A DNA stretch of 64,000 bases from Chryseobacterium sp. 18061 (GCA_902706205.1 CACSKA010000004.1:62001-126000), one strand, 5' to 3'; counted from the first letter of the stretch, positions 55,236 through 63,754 are shown. The notes: generated from the sequence alone by a model not told the origin. Numbers and translations are program-made.

Positions 55236-55805
55236 TTACCGCACACGCCCGGTGATCCTGTCTACAACCGGACTGAACGCCCGCCAGTATGCAGCCTCAT
55301 ACATTATAAGCATGGCTAACTTCCGCTCGAACATCTTCCATCGCATACCCTTTGGCTTAGGGAAGGTGTTCGGGTGGTTAAACAGGTTACGAAACTGCTC
55401 ACTGTCTCCCCAAATGGCGTACCGCTGGCGGCGTATGCTCATGCGCATCCGATCTAACTTATCGCCGCTTTGGCTTTTGTAGTGGAGCCTCCAGCATTCC
55501 CGGCAGGCAATATCCTTCGGGCCGATATACAGCTTCGCTACACGCTTCACACAGTGCGGGCAAACGTACCATTGCCGAACGCCGTAGCCAACCTGGGTGG
55601 TAGTGGTTCTGATTGCCCGCGTAACGCCGTTGATTGTCATGGCGTAGCCGTCTGCCTGTCGGAAGGTATACAGGGTTCCGCTCTCCGTCTGGGTATAAAA
55701 CTGTGTACCCGGTTCGGCGTCCACCAGCCTGCTACGCATGTTCGCGAGGAATGGCAACCCTATGCGGGGCAGGTCGGTGGTATAGCTTCGCGTTCTGTCT
55801 CTCAC
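55236..55805 (-). CDS. Zinc-ribbon protein of mobile elements
   Basis: This 189-residue basic protein has a CPHC...CREC zinc ribbon (Cys82, 85, 101, 104). The spacer RVAKLYIGPKDIA is typical of a family often found in proteobacterial islands. The start is GTG at 55805, chosen because AGGAGG stands 7 bp before it. The C-terminal half is helical and Arg/Lys-rich, suggesting nucleic-acid binding. The gene lies directly beside the TGCGNA array, which occupies its upstream region. Function unknown. Confidence 0.72.
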   Translation of the reverse strand: MRDRTRSYTTDLPRIGLPFLANMRSRLVDAEPGTQFYTQTESGTLYTFRQADGYAMTINGVTRAIRTTTTQVGYGVRQWYVCPHCVKRVAKLYIGPKDIACRECWRLHYKSQSGDKLDRMRMSIRRQRYAIWGDSEQFRNLFNHPNTFPKPKGMRWKMFERKLAMLIMYEAAYWRAFSPVVDRITGRVR

Positions 55806-55817
55806 TGGCTGGCCTCC

Positions 55818-56185
55818 TGCGAATTACTGCGCATTAACTGCGAACGGTGCGCAAAAATGAATACGAAATAATATGAGTATTTTACTGCGAATTGCGCACT
55901 TTTTTGCGCACTGCGCACCAGTGAACATCACTACTGATACGGGTTACAGCCGGGTTTGCGCAGTCGTATCCGTTTCGTTTTTCGCAGTTATTTTTGCGAA
56001 CTGCGCAATTCGCAATTTTCTGCGCAGTTTTCGGGTTTCGTATCTGCGTACTTTCGACGGGAAACCAGATGTATCAAAGCTCTCAGACAGGCACGCAACT
56101 GCGTACCGATTTCGCATAGCCAGCGTTAGAGTGGTACGCATGATGAATGCGCAGTTTTGCTGCGTACCCGTCTGCGTACTGCGAA
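55818..56185. repeat. Dense array of TGCGNA hexamers
   Basis: I count 22 copies of TGCGCA, TGCGAA or TGCGTA (either strand) in 368 bp, starting at 55818, 55828, 55839, 55848, 55886, 55893, 55905, 55912, 55957, 55981, 55995, 56002, 56009, 56021, 56045, 56100, 56111, 56135, 56148, 56161, 56173 and 56180. Random DNA would give about 0.5. The first four are 9-11 bp apart, one helical turn. Many extend to ACTGCGNA. No gene is supported in 55806-56323. It may be a protein-binding array (origin, partition, or autoregulation) upstream of the zinc-ribbon gene. Confidence 0.85.
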
Positions 56186-56323
56186 CCATTATTCGGACAG
56201 AAATTTTTGACGTCCCAGAGGAACACCTGGCTGCCAGACCGCTAATCGCTGGGCTTGCGGCTAAATCAGGATTGCTATCCGTCCAGGACAGTCAAATATT
56301 TATCGCTGCTTTCGGTAGGAACA

Positions 56324-56674
56324 TCACGGCGCAGATGTATACCAGTCGAATCCGGACAACCCTGTATCGCACTGCGCACGATTAAGCACACGTGGCGGTG
56401 TTTCTCTGGTCGTCAGTTCCAGCGTGGCGTTGCGTCCCTCCGTCATCATGCGATATTGCCTGTCGGTAGTGGTGATAGCATCCGGCAATAACTTAATGGT
56501 GGCCTGGCCGTAGTCACGCGGTGCGCCGTGAAATTGCGCATCGACAATGTGAACCACATCGCCGTTTATCGTTATGCGGTAACGATCTGGCTGAATGGTA
56601 AAGCCCCCGCAGTGGATAGCAGATAGTGCCGGTGCCGAGGAAATCAGGCAGGCTGCCAGAATGAATGGCTTCAT
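56324..56674 (-). CDS. Small exported protein of unknown function
   Basis: This 116-residue protein has a signal peptide (KPFILAACLISSAPALSA, cleavage about residue 19). The mature part is beta-rich with two cysteines (HCGGF and QCDTG). A central NGDVVHIVDAQFHG stretch and many Thr/Arg residues are seen; no known domain is recognised. The start overlaps the stop of the peptidase-like gene by ATGA, so the two are coupled. It is a candidate periplasmic effector or exclusion protein, by inference from export alone. Confidence 0.68.
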   Translation of the reverse strand: MKPFILAACLISSAPALSAIHCGGFTIQPDRYRITINGDVVHIVDAQFHGAPRDYGQATIKLLPDAITTTDRQYRMMTEGRNATLELTTRETPPRVLNRAQCDTGLSGFDWYTSAP

Positions 56675-57312
56675 TCTTCACCCGCCAATTCATCCAGTTC
56701 AGCCAGCGTCAGAAGCTTTGGTACAGGCTTGTCGATATCACCCATAATGCGCTGGAAGTTTCTGGCAGGCATATGGTTACGGTTCTCCAGTATTTTCGCC
56801 AGCGCGATAACATCCCACCATTTCAGGGTAATCAGCGCCTGAGCACGGGAAAGGGATATTCGCTGTATATCAGCATCCTCTCCACCAGCCACCCGGTATA
56901 CCTCAGACAAATCACGAACATTTTCCATATCTGCTTTCCCGGACGTTTCCATCAGTGCGTCAATATCATCCCCCGTATAGCGTGATTGCGCGACGATACC
57001 AGCCAGAGAGCTAACCATATCCCGGCATACCTGGTCTATCAGACGTAACCTGCTGTCATCGTTCGAGAGGGTGTAAGGCTTAACCTCGGCCACATTCCGT
57101 GGATAGTTGGCGTGCCATACCGCGACAGCTCCACATTCATCAACATCGCCGCTAAGGTAGGTTTTTGCCACTCGGTTATTACCCGATAACGCAATTTCTA
57201 CCTCCTGTATGCCGAAAAACCATGCGGCTATCGCATGACCTGCTTCATGTATTGCAAGGTATCTGGGCCAGCGATAGCTGCCTAACTCGATAATGGTGGG
57301 CTGCGTACTCAT
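56671..57312 (-). CDS. HExxH metallopeptidase-like protein
   Basis: This 213-residue protein has HEAGH at residues 22-26 within LAIHEAGHAIAAWFFGIQEV, the zinc motif of M41/M50-like peptidases. No membrane segment is clear apart from the hydrophobic stretch after the motif. The rest is acidic and helical. The ATG at 57312 is chosen because GAGAGGG precedes it and the motif-bearing domain starts there; earlier in-frame methionines overlap ssb. It lies between ssb and a small secreted protein, in one coupled leftward run. The target is unknown. Confidence 0.72.
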   Translation of the reverse strand: MSTQPTIIELGSYRWPRYLAIHEAGHAIAAWFFGIQEVEIALSGNNRVAKTYLSGDVDECGAVAVWHANYPRNVAEVKPYTLSNDDSRLRLIDQVCRDMVSSLAGIVAQSRYTGDDIDALMETSGKADMENVRDLSEVYRVAGGEDADIQRISLSRAQALITLKWWDVIALAKILENRNHMPARNFQRIMGDIDKPVPKLLTLAELDELAGEE

Positions 57313-57322
57313 ATCTTCCCTC

Positions 57323-57757
57323 TCAGAATGGCGCTTCATCGTCGAACGGTGGGCGCTGATCATACTCGTTGCCCTGCTGCTGGCGGGCATGATTAAGGGC
57401 GCTAGTGGCCTGCCCCTGTGAGCCTTTATTTCCACCCGGGCGCGCCGTTCTCGCGCTAATCACACTGTCGGCTATAACCTGTGGTTGTTCCTTCTGTACG
57501 CCATCTTGTCCGGCCCACTGGTTTAGCTGCATGTTGCCCGCCACGCTCACAAGGTCGCCTTTCTGGTGCTTCGCCAGCAGTTCGGCCTGCTTACCAAATG
57601 CCACAACGCCCAGCCAGTAAGTAGCCTCGCCGTTCTGCCCCGTATGGCAGGGTAGTGATACCGCCAGCCGTGCCATTGTCATGTTGTTACCGTTCGCTGT
57701 GGTACGGGTCTGGGGATCTGCCACCAGCCGCCCGTATGCTGAAATCTGTGCTGTCAT
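57323..57757 (-). CDS. ssb: Single-stranded DNA-binding protein
   Basis: This 144-residue SSB has an OB fold in residues 1-105 (SAYGRLVADPQTRTTANGN and TYWLGVVAFGKQAELL). A Gln/Gly-rich linker and the acidic tip FDDEAPF follow, the partner-docking tail equivalent to DDDIPF. It is diverged from chromosomal ssb, as mobile-element copies are. It lies across the iteron array from the replication protein, which supports autonomous replication of the element. Confidence 0.9.
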   Translation of the reverse strand: MTAQISAYGRLVADPQTRTTANGNNMTMARLAVSLPCHTGQNGEATYWLGVVAFGKQAELLAKHQKGDLVSVAGNMQLNQWAGQDGVQKEQPQVIADSVISARTARPGGNKGSQGQATSALNHARQQQGNEYDQRPPFDDEAPF

Positions 57758-57847
57758 TTTTACCTCATAGGATTATTAGTTTTGCTAATGGCAATCGCTT
57801 AATGTGGGACACAAGCCGATTTTTTTTCATAGTAAGCATAAATAGTG

Positions 57848-58104
57848 TTGGTTCAGTTGGTTCAGTTGGTTCACGGGGCTACAGACCGCGCCATTGCTGG
57901 ATTTCACTGAACCAACATTGGCGATTTTATGTTGGTTCAGTAAGCCTATTTGTTGGTTCACTGCCTGCCAGAGTGAATGCCCTTATCAAAGCATGTTGGT
58001 TCAAAACAGGCATTTGTTGGTTCAATGTTGGTTCAAAATGAAAACAAAAGCCCTTATAAAACAAAGATCTTTACATATTGAACCAACTGAACTAACTGAA
58101 CCAA
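57848..58104. repeat. Iteron array TTGGTTCA, probable replication origin
   Basis: Twelve copies of TTGGTTCA or its complement (one with a mismatch) lie in 257 bp. Forward copies start at 57848, 57857, 57866, 57932, 57953, 57996, 58017 and 58028; reverse copies start at 57908, 58079, 58088 and 58097. Three forward copies at 9-bp steps open the array and three reverse copies at 9-bp steps close it, so its ends are mirror images. Most are TGTTGGTTCA. It fills the gap between ssb and the replication gene, where a P4-like origin bound by the alpha-type protein is expected. Confidence 0.9.
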
Positions 58105-58130
58105 CACCCTTTTTACGCATGTGAGGAATG

Positions 58131-60905
58131 CTATTCCTCTGGCTCGTCGTAATCCTCAGGTCGGAAGGTCAGGACATAAACGTTAATCTGTCGCCCGTCG
58201 ATACGTGGTGATTTACGCTGATAACCACGTCCGCTGGCTGGCGGTTTCAGCATCCCGGCATTTTTCAGAACTTCGGCGAATTGGGTCGGGTTAAAGTTCT
58301 GCGCGATCTCCTTTTCGAATGCGCCGCGAAAGGTGTAGAAGATTACAGGGTCGCTGTCGTGGTTCCCCTTCTGACGATAACCCGCCAGATCCTTAACGGG
58401 CATGTCGGCAGAACTGTAGGGGAACGGCGCGAAACGGCTGAACCCATACGCATTAAGAAACGCCTCCGTCTGCTCAATAATCTGCTGGTGCTCTTTGTTG
58501 CCTGTGCCGAACTCGCGCAGCCAGGCGTTGTAGCTGTGCTGTATGGCATCACGACACGTCTGAGCATCCCACCCGGTGACAACCTCACCCAGCAGCAATG
58601 CCGCCTCCAGAATGGCAAAGCGTGCGGCCACACGGTGAACCTGCTCGCCATAGTCGGCAGGGATAAGACTGCGCCAACGGGCCTCACACTCGCGCACGGT
58701 ATCAACGGCCTGCTGCTGGTGGTCTGCCAGCCACTTGACCCACTCCCGCCCGGCAGCGCCGTGATGGTGCTGGTAAGCATCTTTCAGCGCGTCGGCGTGC
58801 TGTTTACCGTTCTCATGGTCGTGGAAGCGTACAGCCTTACTCAGCGGGATATTCAGCAGCCGCACCAGTTGCCCGGCTTTGGTCTTGCGACCGGCGCTGG
58901 CAATGAAGGTTTCTAAGTCCATTTCACCGGTACTGATCGCCACGGTGCGCCAGCGCTTTAAATCGCGGTTGCCGCCCTCCTTAGCCCCCTGCAATTTCCC
59001 CACGCCGTTAAACAGCGCATAAGCAGACTGTGACACGCTTACCGGGTCTGCCCCTTGTCCGACTTCATCCAGTGGCATCAGCCCGTCATTGTGTGCGGCG
59101 GCCTCGTTTGCCAGCCCCAGCGCAGTGCCGTACCAGGTGAGGCGCAATAAGTCCGGGTTGCCGTATAAACTGCTGGCCACGTTCGCCGTGGTGGTCTTGC
59201 CCGCGCTCGATTGCTCATAGAAGTGAATGCCGAAACCATCAGCGCCAGCCAGTCCGATTAACGGCGCTGCCAGTGCGGCGGCGGTACCGGTCATCATGGC
59301 GTAGTTACCGTATGCCAGCCGGGAAACGTTGTTGCGCCAGCTCTCAGTGGTGCCCGCCACGGTGTACCCGGCAGCGGCAGAGCTGCGACCACTGAACAAC
59401 ACCGGATGTGCTGGCGTGCCGATTACCTCCCCGTCCGGCATGATGTATGCCCCGCACTGCCAGCCACTGGCATGCGCTACGCGCCACAGCTCACGTGAAC
59501 CACTACGCTGTAACCAGTCGGCCAGAATTGCCCGTAAGCTACTTTTCGTGGTGACGTTAACCCCGCCCGCTTTCAGGGTGCGCCAGCCTTCACGTTCGCC
59601 AATATCAGCCAGGGGAATAGCGGCGGTAGTCAGCGAATCAGAACCAAAGGCCAGCCAGCGGATAATCAGGTACTGATCCTTATCGTCCCGACCGGTGCGA
59701 ATAACGTCCATCGGTGAGGCCAGCCAGCTTTCATTGTTGATAATCTCGCCGCTTTCCTTGTCCACCTTAGGTGTGATCCAGTAAACGCCATCGCTACGGC
59801 TTTCAATGTGAGGTTTTAACGGGTCTTTCTCTGGCTGGTCAGTTTTACCGCCCTCAATGGCCTGTAGTTGTGGTTTCACGCATTCCCCCTGCGGCTGGTA
59901 CATCGAATCGTTAAACGCAGCCGTAGCGGCTTCCAGCCCGTTTTGCTGGTGGTAGTCGTTCCAGTCGGCTTTATGGTCTGTCGGTGGTACTGATACCCAG
60001 CCAGCCACGGATAAAGCAGCTTTCTGTGCGGCTTCTTTCCCGATGTTGGTGCCTCCGGTTTCGGAGCCTCCTTCCTGCTGATCGTTATCGGCGATGAGGA
60101 CAATTTTGTCCTCTGGGTATTTCTTTCTCATCAGCTCCGCAACCGGTAACAGGTTGCCCGCGTCGATTGCTGCTACTGCCAGCGCGTCAGGGAACATCAG
60201 GTGAACGGATAAGACTGTCGCCAGCCCTTCACCAATCACAATGGTCTGCGGCGCTTCTGGTGCGTTAACGGCGTGATATGCCCCGCGCTTTGCCGAACCG
60301 GATAACAGGCGCTTTTCACTCTGTGGGGTGATGGTCTGCGCCGCCGCCACTGCGCCGGATTCATCCACCAGCGACAGGAGTAACGAACCATCGGACATAA
60401 GCGGGTAATTAAACCCGGTCAGCCCTTTCGATTGCAGGTATTCAGATTCGCCCTGTGTGGCGCTCTGGCTCTTTACTGCATACAGACGGGCAAACGTAGC
60501 CCTTCGCTGCGCTGCGTCCTCTGCTGCCTGTTGCTTGCGCTCCTGCTCACGCTGCTGGTGGTCAGCTTCCAGTTGCTCCCTTCTCTGGCTCGCTGCCGCC
60601 GGGTCGCTTTGCGCTGCCCGGTAATCAATACCCAGCACAGCAGCGGCAAGCTGTGCCGCCTCCGTGGTGTCGCAGTTGTTCACTTTCTTAATCAGGTCTA
60701 AGCCGTCTCCCGCACCGCACTGGTTGCAGATAAAGCTACCGCGCCCGTTATCGTCGAAGCGAAAGCGATCCGTGCCGCCGCACGCGGGGCAGGGGGCATG
60801 GCGGCGTGATGAATCAGGCACATCGATAGACAGGCCAGCCAGTACATAAGGCCAGTTACCAGCAGCGGCGTGGGTCACTTCGCGGATAAGGTCGATATTA
60901 CGCAT
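58131..60905 (-). CDS. Satellite replication protein: zinc-finger primase, Toprim and DUF927 ATPase/helicase
   Basis: This 924-residue protein is the replication initiator of the element, analogous to P4 alpha. An N-terminal zinc finger (Cys39, 42, 60, 63 in CPACGGTDRF and CNQCGAGDGL) precedes a Toprim region at about 210-300 (IVIGEGLATVLS and VLIADNDQQ). The C-terminal half is DUF927-like with a Walker A motif QSSAGKTT (Lys570). It should unwind the origin and make primers; the adjacent TTGGTTCA iterons are the likely binding sites. It starts inside the end of the upstream gene (8-bp overlap). Confidence 0.92.
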   Translation of the reverse strand: MRNIDLIREVTHAAAGNWPYVLAGLSIDVPDSSRRHAPCPACGGTDRFRFDDNGRGSFICNQCGAGDGLDLIKKVNNCDTTEAAQLAAAVLGIDYRAAQSDPAAASQRREQLEADHQQREQERKQQAAEDAAQRRATFARLYAVKSQSATQGESEYLQSKGLTGFNYPLMSDGSLLLSLVDESGAVAAAQTITPQSEKRLLSGSAKRGAYHAVNAPEAPQTIVIGEGLATVLSVHLMFPDALAVAAIDAGNLLPVAELMRKKYPEDKIVLIADNDQQEGGSETGGTNIGKEAAQKAALSVAGWVSVPPTDHKADWNDYHQQNGLEAATAAFNDSMYQPQGECVKPQLQAIEGGKTDQPEKDPLKPHIESRSDGVYWITPKVDKESGEIINNESWLASPMDVIRTGRDDKDQYLIIRWLAFGSDSLTTAAIPLADIGEREGWRTLKAGGVNVTTKSSLRAILADWLQRSGSRELWRVAHASGWQCGAYIMPDGEVIGTPAHPVLFSGRSSAAAGYTVAGTTESWRNNVSRLAYGNYAMMTGTAAALAAPLIGLAGADGFGIHFYEQSSAGKTTTANVASSLYGNPDLLRLTWYGTALGLANEAAAHNDGLMPLDEVGQGADPVSVSQSAYALFNGVGKLQGAKEGGNRDLKRWRTVAISTGEMDLETFIASAGRKTKAGQLVRLLNIPLSKAVRFHDHENGKQHADALKDAYQHHHGAAGREWVKWLADHQQQAVDTVRECEARWRSLIPADYGEQVHRVAARFAILEAALLLGEVVTGWDAQTCRDAIQHSYNAWLREFGTGNKEHQQIIEQTEAFLNAYGFSRFAPFPYSSADMPVKDLAGYRQKGNHDSDPVIFYTFRGAFEKEIAQNFNPTQFAEVLKNAGMLKPPASGRGYQRKSPRIDGRQINVYVLTFRPEDYDEPEE

Positions 60906-61239
60906 GATTGCCCCCTGCCACGGTTGCGCCCATATCGTTAACCATGCTTTGCCACATCTCTCGCCCGTCGTCAGTCAGTTGGGTACCGTGGGTAAATTTA
61001 CCCAAAGCATAAATAGCGACCCGCTCCCAGTCCTTACCATCGTCTTTAACGGCCTGAAGAAAGCAGGCATCAATGAGCTGCCGCACACCTTTAATGCCGC
61101 CAATGATTTCAACGTGAACCGTGACGCCCGCCGCATCAACAGTGAAGTGCTCCCCACCGCTGGTGGCCGTAATGTGGTTATACAGTGCCGCTGCGTACTG
61201 GTTCGCCAGCGCATTGAGTCGGAAATTTTTAGTAATCAT
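60898..61239 (-). CDS. Uncharacterised satellite protein (113 residues)
   Basis: This gene lies immediately before and overlaps the replication protein by 8 bp, so it is probably coupled to it. The product is small, soluble and mixed alpha/beta, with no cysteine pair or known motif; VDAAGVTVHVEIIGGIKGVR is a notable beta-rich stretch. The gene is compact, with a sound start and no other frame competing. Function unknown. Confidence 0.7.
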   Translation of the reverse strand: MITKNFRLNALANQYAAALYNHITATSGGEHFTVDAAGVTVHVEIIGGIKGVRQLIDACFLQAVKDDGKDWERVAIYALGKFTHGTQLTDDGREMWQSMVNDMGATVAGGNHA

Positions 61240-61247
61240 GTTGCCTC

Positions 61248-61874
61248 TCAGTGCGCCGCTGGCATTTTAGGCCAGCCGTTTTCATCCAGATCAGCAATGA
61301 AGTGAACGTGAAGCTCTGCCAGCGTTTCACGTCCGAACGGGGTCAGCTCACCGCGCTCCGTATCCAGCATGGCCTGATAGAACACAATGGCGTTCTGCGT
61401 CCCCTGCTCAGTGCCGTAGCGCTCAATCAGTGCGCCCTCAATGTTGTTTGCCATCGCCAGCCGTTCAGCAAACGGGTAAATCACCATGCCCGCATTGACA
61501 TTGGAGTAAATCGCAACCTGCAATGATGTGCCGTCAGCCTCAGTAACCGTGGTGGTGCCGTTCTCGCGCTTCATCTCAGAAACGAACGTCGCAGCAATCA
61601 GCCAGCGCCACATAGTGATGCTGTGTTGTGCTGTGAAGTCGAACCAGCCACGCGCCCCGCCGTCAGCCACTGCAAAATGCAGGGCAAATCCTTCATCGGG
61701 CTTATTGTCATACTCACCCGCATCCAGACGTACTACGACTTTTTCGTAGTTGATAAGAGCAACATGCTCATACATCCCGGCATCGTTGCGGGTCATTATG
61801 TTTACGCCGTGCGGTGTGGCTTCGGCGTGGAACAGGTCGGGATTCCCCGTTTTTAAGGTCAGGATGTTGCTCAT
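61248..61874 (-). CDS. Uncharacterised satellite protein (208 residues)
   Basis: This soluble acidic protein lies in the coupled leftward run. The start overlaps the previous stop by ATGA; 8 bp separate it from the next gene. The sequence includes EATPHGVNIMTRNDAGMYEH and a tryptophan-rich middle (GWFDFTAQHSITMWRWLIAA). It resembles proteins commonly preceding P4-type replication genes, but I do not recognise a domain. Confidence 0.72.
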   Translation of the reverse strand: MSNILTLKTGNPDLFHAEATPHGVNIMTRNDAGMYEHVALINYEKVVVRLDAGEYDNKPDEGFALHFAVADGGARGWFDFTAQHSITMWRWLIAATFVSEMKRENGTTTVTEADGTSLQVAIYSNVNAGMVIYPFAERLAMANNIEGALIERYGTEQGTQNAIVFYQAMLDTERGELTPFGRETLAELHVHFIADLDENGWPKMPAAH

Positions 61875-62092
61875 GCCTTGCCCTCCCGATATTCACGCAT
61901 CACATGGTCAGCCAGTTTGCTTTCAGCCTCGCTCATTGCTTCGGGTACACCGTGTAACAGCGTCAGAATCGAACCGATGAGGCGCGGTAAATCGGGATCT
62001 GTTTTATTGGTGATGCTCTCCAGCCACATGGACAAAACAGCCTGTGCCTGTTCAATCTGACAGGCGGCATCAATCAGTTGTAACTGGCTCAT
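61871..62092 (-). CDS. Small satellite protein (73 residues)
   Basis: This short helical acidic protein contains QLIDAACQIEQAQAVLSMWL and ends with ADHVMREYREGKA. Its start overlaps the upstream stop by ATGA and its stop overlaps the next start by ATGA, so it is embedded in the coupled train. No function is recognised. Confidence 0.68.
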   Translation of the reverse strand: MSQLQLIDAACQIEQAQAVLSMWLESITNKTDPDLPRLIGSILTLLHGVPEAMSEAESKLADHVMREYREGKA

Positions 62093-62286
62093 GCTTTAGC
62101 CTCCCGTTCAGCCAGCTCTTCAATCATCCAGGACGCTACGTCACCGGGAAGACGTTTAAGCAGGGTGGCAATCGCCGACACTTCGCAATCAGTGAGGTGA
62201 TGGGGGAAGTCTTCCACCAGACGGGCAATGATTTCAGTCTGGTGGGCGCGTTCTGCTGCCTGCTCTAAGGTGAGTTCACGGCTCAT
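62089..62286 (-). CDS. Small satellite protein (65 residues)
   Basis: This is a helical, acidic protein with the sequence features LTLEQAAERAHQTEIIARLV and CEVSAIATLLKRLPGDVA. ATGA overlaps occur at both ends. The role is unknown; its neighbours place it between the Ash/Icd-like gene and the replication genes. Confidence 0.68.
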   Translation of the reverse strand: MSRELTLEQAAERAHQTEIIARLVEDFPHHLTDCEVSAIATLLKRLPGDVASWMIEELAEREAKA

Positions 62287-62474
62287 GCTGCCACCTCCAG
62301 ACGGATACGGCCTGCAAAGAAACAGACGTGATCACGCGCCAGAGTGCGGCGGGCTTCGCGCTCAGTTTCAGCAGCAACATGATGGATTTTGGCGGTAATT
62401 GTCAGCATGTCGCGGCGAACGGCAGCGATTAGCCATATGAATTTGGTCTGAGACTGGGTAGGGGCCGTCATCAT
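62283..62474 (-). CDS. Nested Icd-like small protein (internal start)
   Basis: Inside the Ash-like frame, ATGATG at 62474-62469 is preceded by AAAGGAGATCATCATT, a strong ribosome site (AAGGAG about 9 bp before), and would give a 63-residue product beginning MMTAPTQSQTKFIWLIAAV. The C-terminal part is the complete Icd-like domain (division inhibitor family). Two products from one frame are therefore likely. It is coupled downstream by ATGA. Confidence 0.75.
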   Translation of the reverse strand: MMTAPTQSQTKFIWLIAAVRRDMLTITAKIHHVAAETEREARRTLARDHVCFFAGRIRLEVAA

Positions 62475-63305
62475 AATGATGATCTCCTTTGTGTGTTTTA
62501 AGGAGTCACCACCAGAGTTTCCACGCTCGTGATTGGTGGTGACACTGACAGGGGTGGAAATACCGGACACAAAGGAAACCGGCCAGCCCGAAAGCTGCCC
62601 TGCCAGCGCCACCATAGATTCTGTGCGGATCTGTTCCGCTGAATACGGGGATACTGACATTACGACAATAAAAAAGACGCTATAGGCGTCTGTTGTCGCC
62701 TTTATGTTTTCCGGGTTTCCACGCCCGGCACCAGATTTTGCTGGTGCGCTATAACCATAAACCGGGTTGGCGATAGTCAGCAAGCCCTTTTTTATGGACT
62801 CCGAAAATTCGCCTTCGCCGTTTATCAACAAGCCCGGTAATTTCAGGTCTGTGCCTCGCGTAGTGACAGCAATAAAACCTTCAGTGCCACCAGCAACAGC
62901 ATTCTGCATGTCAGGTTTTGTGAGGTTCAGACTAAGTTTTACTAAGCCCTGAACCATAACAATTGATAACAGGCTGCTGCTCTCTGCTTCAGGTCTTTTC
63001 AGGTTCTGAGGGTTAGCATCACCCCGCATGGTTCTGCAAGATCTGCTTACGCACGTGCGCGTACTGGTCTCAAAACTGCCCACGTCACAACGATGAGGAA
63101 ATGATGAGATGGCATTAGCTGGCGCTGTTTTGCCTGCTTTACTCTCATGCGCGCGTATACGCGTATCGCTTTCGAAACTCACTGGCAGATGATAACCATC
63201 GCAATTTGTCGCATTCTCGCCGCGTTCTGCCATGCTCCGAACGTTAACATTTGCATACATCAGGCCAGCCAGGGGAAAGGCTTTATTCTGGATGGAAGCC
63301 ATCAT
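62283..63305 (-). CDS. Ash-like satellite protein with in-frame C-terminal Icd-like region
   Basis: This long frame of 340 residues has the family segments SVSPYSAEQIRTESMVALAG and GWPVSFVSGISTPVSVTTN that mark Ash-type proteins of P4-like elements. The Icd-like stretch FIWLIAAVRRD and AAETEREARRTLARDHV runs on in the same frame. The start at 63305 overlaps the upstream stop by ATGA; a farther ATG at 63419 lies inside that gene and is unlikely. In P1, icd is nested in ant1 in the same way. P4 Ash interferes with host repressors and Icd with division; these roles are inferred here. Confidence 0.72.
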   Translation of the reverse strand: MMASIQNKAFPLAGLMYANVNVRSMAERGENATNCDGYHLPVSFESDTRIRAHESKAGKTAPANAISSFPHRCDVGSFETSTRTCVSRSCRTMRGDANPQNLKRPEAESSSLLSIVMVQGLVKLSLNLTKPDMQNAVAGGTEGFIAVTTRGTDLKLPGLLINGEGEFSESIKKGLLTIANPVYGYSAPAKSGAGRGNPENIKATTDAYSVFFIVVMSVSPYSAEQIRTESMVALAGQLSGWPVSFVSGISTPVSVTTNHERGNSGGDSLKHTKEIIIMMTAPTQSQTKFIWLIAAVRRDMLTITAKIHHVAAETEREARRTLARDHVCFFAGRIRLEVAA

Positions 63306-63754
63306 GCGATCACCTCCACTTTCAACCCACCAGCGGTAAAGCCCTGCACGCGAACACCATCGACACGGTGACGCTTCTTTGTCAGGAAGTGGATGTGATC
63401 GGCGTAGACGTTCTGCCACTTGCCATCGAGCGCCACGCGTTTAAACCACGGATGCGGCGTTGTAATGGTCTGGACAACTACGCTACAGCCCTTGTGCTGT
63501 GCGGGTTCTTCTGTGCACACCCCCTTATCATTACCGGTGACGCGATATAGCCAGAAGCTGGATAATTTCCCTGTCAGTTTGCGGGTGCGAACCGGCACAT
63601 AACTGGCTTTGCGCATCGCCTGCCCGAAGGCAGCATCATCCGGGTAATACTGGCGGCGCAGTTCAGTGGGAACTGATACCGCAAAGCTGCGGGTGGTCGG
63701 ATATTCCTGCCACTGATCCACCAGGTCGAAAGGCAATCCGTTAACGTTACGCAT
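63302..63754 (-). CDS. Uncharacterised satellite protein (150 residues)
   Basis: This basic soluble protein begins NVNGLPFDLVDQWQEYPTTR and has a central RKLTGKLSSFWLYRVTGNDK stretch. It overlaps its upstream neighbour by 8 bp and the Ash-like gene by ATGA. The GC content and codon use match the rest of the train. I recognise no domain; similar genes occur at this place in P4-type islands. Confidence 0.68.
   Translation of the reverse strand: MRNVNGLPFDLVDQWQEYPTTRSFAVSVPTELRRQYYPDDAAFGQAMRKASYVPVRTRKLTGKLSSFWLYRVTGNDKGVCTEEPAQHKGCSVVVQTITTPHPWFKRVALDGKWQNVYADHIHFLTKKRHRVDGVRVQGFTAGGLKVEVIA

Noticed and set aside
55873..56385. + strand frames across the TGCGNA array as a cysteine-rich protein
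   Set aside because: The apparent protein is just a translation of the repeats, has no ribosome site, and several frames stay open equally well.
57848..58104. CRISPR array
   Set aside because: The units are 8-10 bp, in both orientations, with irregular spacers; this is an iteron pattern.
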